In this document: positions 1-4,946 of the stretch, piece by piece
Numbering within the stretch: position 1 is the stretch's first letter
Layout: each line of letters opens with the position of its first letter
DNA from: Phycisphaerales bacterium UBA966
GTDB taxonomy: Bacteria > Planctomycetota > Phycisphaerae > Phycisphaerales > SM1A02
Assembly: GCA_002292895.1 (NCBI GenBank)
Contig: DBCE01000083.1
Location: forward strand, 1 to 5,045
Reading direction: 5' to 3'
DNA length: 5,045 bases
Notes under the pieces: generated by a model
What the model was told of the DNA's origin: nothing
Seen by the model: the letters and a program-made list of their open reading frames with translations, nothing else
The model's database searches: none
Made by a program: the position numbers and the translations under genes

Positions 1-540
1 GACGGAACGCGCTGGTGGCGATTTGAACTGAAGACCGCGCCTTCGCGGTTGGTGTGGGGAATGATTGCAGCCAGCGCGCCAACGCAAGCAGCGCGTGAAG
101 CGCAAGTGGCGAATCCGCGCTTTCTTGGAATTGCACCGTTAATCCCGCGCGCGGGCGCGGTGGTGGAAGTGCGTGACGGATTGGCGTGGGTGGAGTTGGA
201 ACAGGCTGGCGGTGAAGCCGTCGCGGGCGTTCGCGTTGAGGCGGGATTTGCGATCGGCACGCTGGAGCCTCGGTCGGTTCGTGCGCAGTGGAACGCCGGC
301 GATTCTTCGCGTGTTGATTTCGGTGAACTGATGTTGGTGGAGACGCCGGGTGTTGCGCAAGGCGCATGGCCGCGCATTCCGCGGCGCTTGGTTGCAGTCC
401 GCGAGGGCGGTGTGACCGCGCTTTCCATCGCACTTGATTCTGCGCGCGCTGACGCAGAGGCTGCCGACCGACCGACGCTCTATGACATGGATGGATTGCG
501 CGCACGGTTCACGCCAGAGACGATGGAGGAAGCGCAATGA
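1..540 (+). CDS. Hypothetical protein, 3' part (5' end outside window)
   Basis: The open frame runs from the first base of the window to TGA at 538-540, so 179 residues are visible and the true start lies upstream. A TTG at 49 could initiate, but no Shine-Dalgarno precedes it and the frame is open before it, beginning with an aromatic and basic stretch (DGTRWWRFELK). I do not recognise the family. From about visible residue 50 on, the sequence alternates hydrophobic and polar residues (GAVVEVRDGLAWVELEQ, then RRLVAVREGGVTALSIALD), which suggests a mostly beta-strand domain. No membrane segment, cysteine cluster or catalytic motif is visible. The acidic tail ends in a stop that overlaps the next start codon (ATGA, 537-540), so the two genes are probably co-transcribed and translationally coupled. 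A link to the exported downstream protein is inferred only from that coupling. Confidence 0.7.
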   Translation, partial: DGTRWWRFELKTAPSRLVWGMIAASAPTQAAREAQVANPRFLGIAPLIPRAGAVVEVRDGLAWVELEQAGGEAVAGVRVEAGFAIGTLEPRSVRAQWNAGDSSRVDFGELMLVETPGVAQGAWPRIPRRLVAVREGGVTALSIALDSARADAEAADRPTLYDMDGLRARFTPETMEEAQ

Positions 541-1571
541 ATCGCGTATTTGCTGTGTGCGGCCTGTGCATCGCCGTATGTCTCGCGTTGTGCACCGTGC
601 GTCCCGCGCATGCCGGCGGTGACCGAACCCTGGCGAGCGCATCGGACGGAACGCACGCGTGGTTTGTGGTTGAACGAACGCGTGCCGGTGGCACGGAGTG
701 GGTTCTGCTGCATCATGCGACTGCTATGAATTGCGATTGTGTGCGGGAGGCGTTCACACTGCCGCGCGTGCCGGAGGCGATGTCGGCGTTGCGCGGCACG
801 CTGTGGCTTGTGCTTGCGCCGGAGAGTGTGAGTGCGCGTCGGGATGTGTATTCCGTGACCGCGGTTCGGAATCCTGCCACGGGCGCCTTCTATTCAGACC
901 CGCCGACTCGCATGGCGATCCATCCAAGTTTGCCGGGCGAGGGTGAATTGCGCGGAATTGCGGCGATCGAGGATGGAGTGCTTGTGCTTCGGTCCGCAAC
1001 CGCGGGCGCCACGCTTGAAGAACTTGGTTCGCGCGGTTGGACGGCCGTCATCGATCCTCCAGCAACGGCGGGCATGCGCCTGGTGTTAGTTGCGGGTCGA
1101 CCGGTGTTGGTTGATGCAGCAGGTGTAACCACGGTGCGCGCGGCTGACGGACGATGGGGTTCATCTGGAAATGCTGCCGCTGGCCCGGGATTCATGCAAT
1201 TGATTAGCGGCGCGTCGCGCGGGGCTGCGTTGATGAGGCTTGAGGGCGACCAACGTGCGGTGGATTACCTGAGTGCGTCGGGTCCGTTGCGACTGGCAAC
1301 GTTTGAGGCACCGGACCGTGCGTTCACGGTGCTTGGTCTTGGAGACGGATTTGCGATCTTTGTGCCAACTGGCGAGGGCGGGGCGGCGATGCAGCGCATC
1401 GATTCCGTCGGCGGTGTGGTGGGACCGCTCGCAGTGATGGGCGCGCAGCCGAGCGACGCCACCGCGTGGGTTTGCCTTGCCGCGGTGGTGGTTGGATCAG
1501 CCGGTGCAGCAAGCGGTGCTCTGTTGCGGCGCTCATGGCGCCTCAAGTCGGCCGCCGCTGAACGCCGATGA
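537..1571 (+). CDS. Exported protein with C-terminal membrane anchor, function unknown
   Basis: This gene encodes 344 residues. The ATG at 537 is well supported: GGAGGA at 525-530 lies six bases upstream and the codon overlaps the previous stop. The N-terminus is a classical signal peptide: a basic start, a hydrophobic core (about residues 5-20) and an AHA cleavage site near residue 26. There is no lipobox. The C-terminus has a hydrophobic helix at about residues 308-330 followed by an arginine/lysine-rich tail, so the mature protein is probably anchored with its bulk outside the cytoplasm and a short tail inside. The region between has recurring short strands around W, V and L with G/D turns (for example GTLWLVLAPE, DGVLVLRSA, GRPVLVDAAG, DGFAIFVPTG), spaced in a way that could fit a beta-propeller-like or other all-beta fold. 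That fold is inference. I recognise no family and see no catalytic motif. It is probably in one operon with the gene before it. Confidence 0.75.
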   Translation: MNRVFAVCGLCIAVCLALCTVRPAHAGGDRTLASASDGTHAWFVVERTRAGGTEWVLLHHATAMNCDCVREAFTLPRVPEAMSALRGTLWLVLAPESVSARRDVYSVTAVRNPATGAFYSDPPTRMAIHPSLPGEGELRGIAAIEDGVLVLRSATAGATLEELGSRGWTAVIDPPATAGMRLVLVAGRPVLVDAAGVTTVRAADGRWGSSGNAAAGPGFMQLISGASRGAALMRLEGDQRAVDYLSASGPLRLATFEAPDRAFTVLGLGDGFAIFVPTGEGGAAMQRIDSVGGVVGPLAVMGAQPSDATAWVCLAAVVVGSAGAASGALLRRSWRLKSAAAERR

Positions 1572-1579
1572 CCCGAGGC

Positions 1580-1597
1580 GGGCGAACGGATTCGCCT
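1580..1597 (+). terminator. Hairpin after the exported-protein gene, possible terminator
   Basis: A perfect six-base inverted repeat, GGCGAA (1581-1586) and TTCGCC (1591-1596), flanks a CGGA loop. A G-T pair (1580/1597) extends it. It begins nine bases after the stop codon at 1569-1571. No T-run follows, so it is not a textbook intrinsic terminator. It could end or stabilise the upstream mRNA. An alternative pairing of AGGCG (1576-1580) with CGCCT (1593-1597) is possible. Confidence 0.35.
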
Positions 1598-1644
1598 ACC
1601 GAATGAGGACCACGGCATTGCACGACGGATCAGATGCACGCGCA

Positions 1645-2055
1645 ATGAGCTACACGATGCCTGGCGAACGCCGCGGCACGATGGACGCTGATTCAATCAT
1701 GGGTGGAGCACTGCTCACCGAAGCCGGTGCGCCGGGAGGTTCATCCTTTGGCCAATTGGTCACCGCATTCCAGGAAGTAGCCGCCGGAGTGGAAGGGACG
1801 CATCGCGCGCTGATTGAGCGGGTGGAGCACCTGACCCGTGAGCTGGAGTCCATGCGTTCCCGACATGCTGAACCGATCGCCTGTGACGGTGAAGTCACCT
1901 TGGAGACGCTGGAGCGCCGGTCGGTGGTTGCCACCTTGGAGAGTTTCGGTGGGCACCGTGACCGTTCCGCCCGCGCGCTCGGAATTGGGGTTCGAACCCT
2001 TGGAATGAAGCTGCGGCAGTGGAAATTGGCGGGGTTGGTGCCAGAGCATCTTTGA
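1645..2055 (+). CDS. Small Fis/NtrC-type helix-turn-helix protein with coiled coil
   Basis: As called here the protein has 136 residues. The C-terminal part (about 86-128) is a Fis-type DNA-binding domain as found at the end of NtrC-family sigma-54 activators: ETLERRSVVATLESFGGH followed by the recognition unit RSARALGIGVRTLGMKLRQW (107-126). Residues 36-73 form a heptad-like amphipathic helix (FGQLVTAFQEV, then ALIERVEHLTRELESM), a likely dimerising coiled coil. There is no receiver domain, AAA+ domain or GAFTGA loop, so it cannot itself remodel sigma-54 polymerase. It lies directly before the fliE operon, so a role in controlling flagellar genes is plausible but inferred. The start is uncertain: in-frame ATG codons at 1603, 1645, 1657, 1681 and 1699 all lack a good Shine-Dalgarno. 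Only the C-terminal two thirds read convincingly as protein. The frame stays open upstream to a TTG at 1477, but that part overlaps the previous gene and is unlikely to be translated. Confidence 0.75.
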   Translation: MSYTMPGERRGTMDADSIMGGALLTEAGAPGGSSFGQLVTAFQEVAAGVEGTHRALIERVEHLTRELESMRSRHAEPIACDGEVTLETLERRSVVATLESFGGHRDRSARALGIGVRTLGMKLRQWKLAGLVPEHL

Positions 2056-2085
2056 CCTGGCGTAGCGGGGTGGCGCCGGGCGTTT

Positions 2086-2102
2086 GTGGGTTATTCGCCC
2101 AC
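2086..2102 (+). terminator. Short hairpin downstream of the helix-turn-helix gene
   Basis: GTGGG (2086-2090) and CCCAC (2098-2102) form a five-base stem around a seven-base loop, 31 bases past the stop at 2055. A competing pairing of GGGCG (2078-2082) with CGCCC (2096-2100) exists. No T-run follows. It is a weak terminator candidate at best and could be chance in GC-rich DNA. Confidence 0.25.
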
Positions 2103-2120
2103 GCAGAAATTGCAGTCATT

Positions 2121-2135
2121 CGGCAGTTCCTGCCG
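2121..2135 (+). promoter_or_regulatory. Perfect inverted repeat upstream of fliE, possible operator
   Basis: CGGCAG (2121-2126) and CTGCCG (2130-2135) form an exact inverted repeat with a three-base spacer (TTC). This 15-bp dyad in the gap before fliE has the size and symmetry of a site for a dimeric regulator, and the Fis-type protein encoded just upstream is an obvious candidate binder. That link is inferred. No convincing sigma-54, sigma-28 or sigma-70 promoter could be fitted around it. Confidence 0.3.
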
Positions 2136-2150
2136 ATCTATGGAGCAGGT

Positions 2151-2189
2151 GATGCACGCTGCTCCGCACGGATGCGGGGCACGTGCATC
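2151..2189 (+). promoter_or_regulatory. Strong 17-bp hairpin in the fliE leader
   Basis: The left arm (2151-2168, GATGCACGCTGCTCCGCA) pairs with the right arm (2173-2189, TGCGGGGCACGTGCATC) over 17 base pairs. There is one bulged C (2159) and one G-T pair (2163/2178), closed by a four-base CGGA loop (2169-2172). It is the strongest stem-loop I found in the window. It ends 12 bases before the fliE Shine-Dalgarno and has no T-run after it, so an RNA leader element or a protein-binding dyad fits better than an intrinsic terminator. CGGATGC (2169-2175), spanning the loop and the right arm, is also complementary to GCATCCG (2195-2201), which touches the Shine-Dalgarno. Two mutually exclusive folds are therefore possible. 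Confidence 0.5.
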
Positions 2190-2200
2190 CCGAAGCATCC

Positions 2201-2204
2201 GGAG
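2201..2204 (+). promoter_or_regulatory. Ribosome binding site that sets the fliE start
   Basis: GGAG lies five bases before GTG at 2210. This favours GTG 2210 over the upstream in-frame GTG at 2183, which sits inside the right arm of the leader hairpin and has no comparable site. Confidence 0.6.
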
Positions 2205-2209
2205 TTCGC

Positions 2210-2551
2210 GTGACGGATTCGATCGCAGCCATCGGACACATGGGTCACACAGTGCAGGGCACCCACGCCGTGGGTGTTGGTGCTACTTCGTTAACAAGTG
2301 AGACTGCAGGGGCCGCGCCCATCTTGTCGGGTGACTCGTTGCTTGCTCGTGTACAGGCGGGACTTGAGCAAGCGCGTGTTCTTGGTGCCGATGCAGAGCG
2401 AGCGACGGCACTGGTGCGGAGTGGCGCTTCATGCGATGTGGAAGGCGTGCTCCTGGCCACGCGCAAGGCTGACGCGGCGTTCCAAATGTTGCAAGCGGTT
2501 CGAAATGCCATGCTTGAGGCCTATGCCCAAGTGCGAGATATGCGCGGTTGA
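2210..2551 (+). CDS. fliE: Flagellar hook-basal body protein FliE
   Basis: The gene encodes 113 residues from GTG, close to the usual FliE length of about 100-110. FliE is exported by the flagellar type III system and joins the FliF MS-ring to the proximal rod. The assignment rests on the C-terminal signature at residues 77-113: DVEGVLLATRKADAAFQ followed by AVRNAMLEAYAQVRDM. This matches the conserved FliE ending, which has a KA-x-x-AFQ motif, VRN, then L-EAY and a final M near the C-terminus. The N-terminal 40 residues are Gly/Ser/Thr/Ala-rich and poorly conserved, as is normal for FliE. Its position 17 bases before fliF agrees with the common fliE-fliF order. The flgB and flgC genes that often precede fliE are absent here. 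The usual lysine after VRN is an alanine. Expression may be influenced by the leader hairpin at 2151-2189. Confidence 0.88.
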   Translation: MTDSIAAIGHMGHTVQGTHAVGVGATSLTSETAGAAPILSGDSLLARVQAGLEQARVLGADAERATALVRSGASCDVEGVLLATRKADAAFQMLQAVRNAMLEAYAQVRDMRG

Positions 2552-2559
2552 TGCGCAAC

Positions 2560-2563
2560 GGAG
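2560..2563 (+). promoter_or_regulatory. Ribosome binding site that sets the fliF start
   Basis: GGAG lies five bases before ATG at 2569. It decides between that codon and the upstream in-frame TTG 2548 and ATG 2551, neither of which has a visible site. Confidence 0.65.
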
Positions 2564-2568
2564 AAACA

Positions 2569-4191
2569 ATGGACTCGATTGATGACGACGCCTATGACGC
2601 CGGACGCCATGAGATTGTGGAAGCAGGCGATGCGTCAGACGGACTTGGTAGGTCGGGGATGACCCGCGTACCTGGTCTTGCGCGCATGCAGCGTGCGTTT
2701 CCGGAGATCAGTAGTCGGAGCGCCGCGCTGGCGGTGGCAGTTGCTGGGGTTGCACTGATTGGCGCTGCGTTTGTTGCGTGGCGATCCGGTGAGCCGCCGG
2801 CACGCGTTGCGTTAGCAGTTCCCGCGGGCGGCATTGAGATGGCGCGTGGCGCGCTTGCACGCGCAGGAATTTCTGCGCAATTGCAAGATGGCTCTCTCTG
2901 GGTAGATGCGCAGGATGCTCGCCGCGCTGCCGAAGCTGCTGTGCCGAAATCATCGGCAAATGCCGTCGCAAGTGCGCTTGAAGATGAATCAATATTTGCC
3001 AGCGGCGAGAGTTCGCGGGCACGTCGCCTTGCTGCAACCATCAAGACATTAGAGGCAACCATCGTCATGCAACCGGGCGTTGAACGCGCCAGTGTGGTGG
3101 TTGGCGATGCGCCGCGTTCGTTTGCTCCGGGTGCTGCGTCGGGAGCCACAGCAGCTGTCACGGTGGGCATGCGCTCGGGTGCCATGCCGCAGGATTTGGT
3201 GGACGCAGTGGCGGTGATGGTGGCCGGCGCGTGCCAAGGCGTCAAGCCTGAATCAGTGGCGATCATTGACGCAGTGTCTGGCCGCGTTCGAACGGTGCGT
3301 GATGTGAATGCGCGTGCGATGGCGGACATTGTTCATGCGCGTGAAGAGCATGCAGCGGAACTGGTGACTGCGCTGCTTGCAGATATTCCTGGTGTATCGG
3401 TGCGTGTTCGTGAATCAGAGGGTGGGGCGGTGGTTGCCACCATTGAAGTGCCGCGGAGTGTTGCAGTGGCGCGCGCTGAGGCTGAAGCAGGTGGCGATAT
3501 GACGCAGTACATGGAGTTGGAACGTTCGCGCATTGCCGATCGTGTGGAGCCATTCATTACCGCGCCGGGATCACGTGTATCTGCCGTGGCGCTTTCGATC
3601 GCTGCGGAGCCGGAGTGGGATCGCGTGGCGGTCACTCAGCCTGCGGAGCCGTATTCAGTACAGAGCCCAGTGCGCACGCAGGTGGAAGCGTCTGCTGCGC
3701 GTGAGCGGGCAACGCCACTTGGATCCACGAACGCGGCGAACGGATTTCCGTATGGATGGGCGCTGTTAGCGCTTGGAGGCCTTGCGGGATTTGCGTGGTG
3801 GACATGGGCGCGGCCGCGCGGCGCTGCGATGGCCGCGAATGATGATGACAACGAGACGGCCATGCCGGCCTTTGATGAGGAGCCGCTTCCTGGTGCGGAC
3901 GCTTCGGAGGCGGTTCGATCTGCAACGGAGCAGTCAGCATTTGTAGTGCGGGGCTGGATTGATACGGGCGATACCGATCGCGCGGCTCGACTGCTAGTGG
4001 CACTGGACGCGGGCGCGGCTGCCGCCATCTTGCAGGCATTGCCGGTGACGCACGTGCAGCGAGCCACCAACGCGCTGGGAGCGCTTGACGCCCCGGGGCA
4101 CGAAGAATTGGCAGAAGCGGTGCGCTCATTCTTTGAGGATTTGGAGATGGCGCCCGAAGGCGGCTATCGTGATGCCCACGAGGCCGCATGA
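2569..4191 (+). CDS. fliF: Flagellar MS-ring protein FliF with FliG_N-like C-terminal extension
   Basis: The gene encodes 540 residues. FliF builds the inner-membrane MS-ring that supports the rod, the export gate and the C-ring. In order: an acidic cytoplasmic N-terminus of about 50 residues, longer than usual; membrane helix 1 at about 52-71; a compact ring-building motif 1 at about 78-125 (GGIEMARGALARAGISAQL); and the YscJ/FliF ring-building motif 2 at about 149-240, the best match (RRLAATIKTLE, MQPGVERASVVVGD, VAGACQGVKPESVAIIDAVSGRV). Next come a diverged ring-building motif 3 region at about 253-375 (RIADRVEPFI, QSPVRTQVEAS), membrane helix 2 at about 395-413 (WALLALGGLAGFAWWTW) and a cytoplasmic tail. 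The tail carries a FliF-like FliG-binding segment (EQSAFVVRGWID, 454-465). It then continues into RAARLLVALDAGAAAAILQA and on through FFEDLE (471-526), which resembles the FliG N-terminal domain. The stop overlaps the next start (ATGA, 4188-4191). Confidence 0.9.
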   Translation: MDSIDDDAYDAGRHEIVEAGDASDGLGRSGMTRVPGLARMQRAFPEISSRSAALAVAVAGVALIGAAFVAWRSGEPPARVALAVPAGGIEMARGALARAGISAQLQDGSLWVDAQDARRAAEAAVPKSSANAVASALEDESIFASGESSRARRLAATIKTLEATIVMQPGVERASVVVGDAPRSFAPGAASGATAAVTVGMRSGAMPQDLVDAVAVMVAGACQGVKPESVAIIDAVSGRVRTVRDVNARAMADIVHAREEHAAELVTALLADIPGVSVRVRESEGGAVVATIEVPRSVAVARAEAEAGGDMTQYMELERSRIADRVEPFITAPGSRVSAVALSIAAEPEWDRVAVTQPAEPYSVQSPVRTQVEASAARERATPLGSTNAANGFPYGWALLALGGLAGFAWWTWARPRGAAMAANDDDNETAMPAFDEEPLPGADASEAVRSATEQSAFVVRGWIDTGDTDRAARLLVALDAGAAAAILQALPVTHVQRATNALGALDAPGHEELAEAVRSFFEDLEMAPEGGYRDAHEAA

Positions 4192-4469
4192 ATTCACAAC
4201 ACACTGAACCCGAATCCGATCAGCCGCCAGCTTCCCAAATGGAAGTGATGGCCACCGTTATTGCTGGTCTGAGTCGCCGATTTGTGGTGGCACGCAAGAT
4301 GGCGGAGCGCGCCATGAAGCAGGACGGCGCTGTGGGAGACGCCGTGCGAACTGCGCATGTCGCAGCTCGTGACATGATTGATGCGGTCCGTGATGTGGTT
4401 CCCGGAACTGGCTCTGCCGAGAAGTTGGCTGAGAAGCCGCGCACTCCGGATCGCTTGCCACCAAATTGA
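4188..4469 (+). CDS. Small hypothetical protein in the flagellar operon
   Basis: The gene encodes 93 residues. ATG 4188 overlaps the fliF stop and is preceded by GAGG at 4180-4183, so translational coupling to fliF is likely. I do not recognise the family. The first 17 residues are polar and proline-rich. About residues 18-72 read as two amphipathic helices (EVMATVIAGLSRRFVVARKMAERA, with a break around KQDGAVGD, then VRTAHVAARDMIDAVRDVV). The last 20 residues are charged, proline-rich and probably disordered. It has no signal peptide, membrane helix or cysteine, so it is probably a cytoplasmic protein. Its size and helical make-up would suit a small flagellar chaperone or C-ring accessory, but no motif of FliS, FliT, FliJ or FliG is visible, and that role is a guess from position only. 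Confidence 0.65.
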   Translation: MNSQHTEPESDQPPASQMEVMATVIAGLSRRFVVARKMAERAMKQDGAVGDAVRTAHVAARDMIDAVRDVVPGTGSAEKLAEKPRTPDRLPPN

Positions 4470-4500
4470 GGATTCCTGCGCATTTGCGCCGATGAACTTG

Positions 4501-4527
4501 GTGCGGCCACTCGCCTCTCGGCCGCGC
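4501..4527 (+). other. Inverted repeat in the gap before the FliK-like gene
   Basis: GTGCGGCC (4501-4508) pairs with GGCCGCGC (4520-4527) over eight bases including one G-T pair, with an 11-base loop. It lies in the 72-base non-coding gap between the stop at 4469 and the ATG at 4542, ending three bases before the next Shine-Dalgarno. It could be an intercistronic stabiliser or partial terminator. No T-run follows. Confidence 0.3.
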
Positions 4528-4529
4528 TC

Positions 4530-4533
4530 GAGG
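4530..4533 (+). promoter_or_regulatory. Ribosome binding site for the FliK-like gene
   Basis: GAGG lies eight bases before ATG 4542 and supports that start in a frame where no other initiation codon nearby has such a site. Confidence 0.5.
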
Positions 4534-4541
4534 TTCGTCCC

Positions 4542-4907
4542 ATGGGATCATCAGTCATCAATCCATTCGTTGCAGGACCACGCTTTCAGGTGCCGGTGCA
4601 GTCACCGTTGCAGGGCGCCGCGGCGGAGGCGCTGTTGCAGGCGCAGTTGCGTCGGGCAGTACGCGCGCTGATTGACCAACGTGGCGGGGTGCTGTTAATG
4701 CGAACGTGGGGCGTGGAGTCAACAGTGCGCATCGAGTGCACAGTTGCTCGTGCGACGGCATCCATTGTGCTGTCCACTGATAATGACGAAACAGCCTCGG
4801 TGATCCGCGGAATGTCTGACGCGCTGACCACCGAATGCGCCCGCCGCGGCTGCGCACTGGCGCGGATCTCCTGCGCGATGCCGGTCGCTGGGTCGGCTGC
4901 GGCGTAA
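4542..4907 (+). CDS. Small protein with possible FliK C-terminal (Flg_hook)-like domain
   Basis: The gene encodes 121 residues ending in TAA at 4905-4907. Residues 1-25 are proline/glycine-rich, 26-46 form a helix (EALLQAQLRRAVRALIDQ), and 58-113 follow a strand-strand-helix-strand plan: VESTVRIECTVA, ATASIVLSTD, a helix from NDETASVIRGMSDAL to ECARRG, then CALARISC. The second strand, helix and last strand match the spacing of the FliK C-terminal domain (strand, short acidic turn, helix with L-x-x-x-L, then RxG and a closing strand). The family's usual proline and L-G before the first strand are missing. Family FliK proteins are several hundred residues long and end with this domain. They sense hook length and switch the FlhB export gate. 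This protein would lack the long ruler part. The location behind fliE-fliF supports a flagellar role. The family call is tentative; the gene itself is well supported. Confidence 0.6.
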   Translation: MGSSVINPFVAGPRFQVPVQSPLQGAAAEALLQAQLRRAVRALIDQRGGVLLMRTWGVESTVRIECTVARATASIVLSTDNDETASVIRGMSDALTTECARRGCALARISCAMPVAGSAAA

Positions 4908-4946
4908 CTTAAATAGGTGCCGTTCACCACTGTCCCCAATTTCGCG

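Noticed and set aside
139..642. Minus-strand open frame opposite the first gene
   Set aside because: Arginine- and histidine-rich composition without motifs, and it crosses the boundary of two well-supported genes. It is a shadow.
1477..1644. Longer version of the helix-turn-helix protein starting at TTG 1477
   Set aside because: It would overlap the end of the exported-protein gene by 95 bases and run through the hairpin at 1580-1597. No ribosome binding site supports it.
2070..2090. Sigma-54 promoter upstream of fliE
   Set aside because: TGGCGC is present, but no GC dinucleotide lies ten bases after the GG.
2132..2139. Sigma-28-like -10 element (GCCGATCT) before fliE
   Set aside because: The expected -35 position reads CAGT and the match is only to the first part of the -10.
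2592..3329. Long open frame on the minus strand opposite fliF (245 residues)
   Set aside because: It lies entirely within fliF, has low-complexity Ala/Thr/Ser/Arg composition typical of the antisense of a GC-rich gene, and has no recognisable motif.
4488..4495. Sigma-28-like -10 element (GCCGATGA) before the FliK-like gene
   Set aside because: No TAAA-type -35 at the required 15-16 base spacing.
4916..4928. Hairpin GGTG-CACC after the FliK-like gene as a terminator
   Set aside because: Four-base stem without a T-run. Too weak to call in this sequence.
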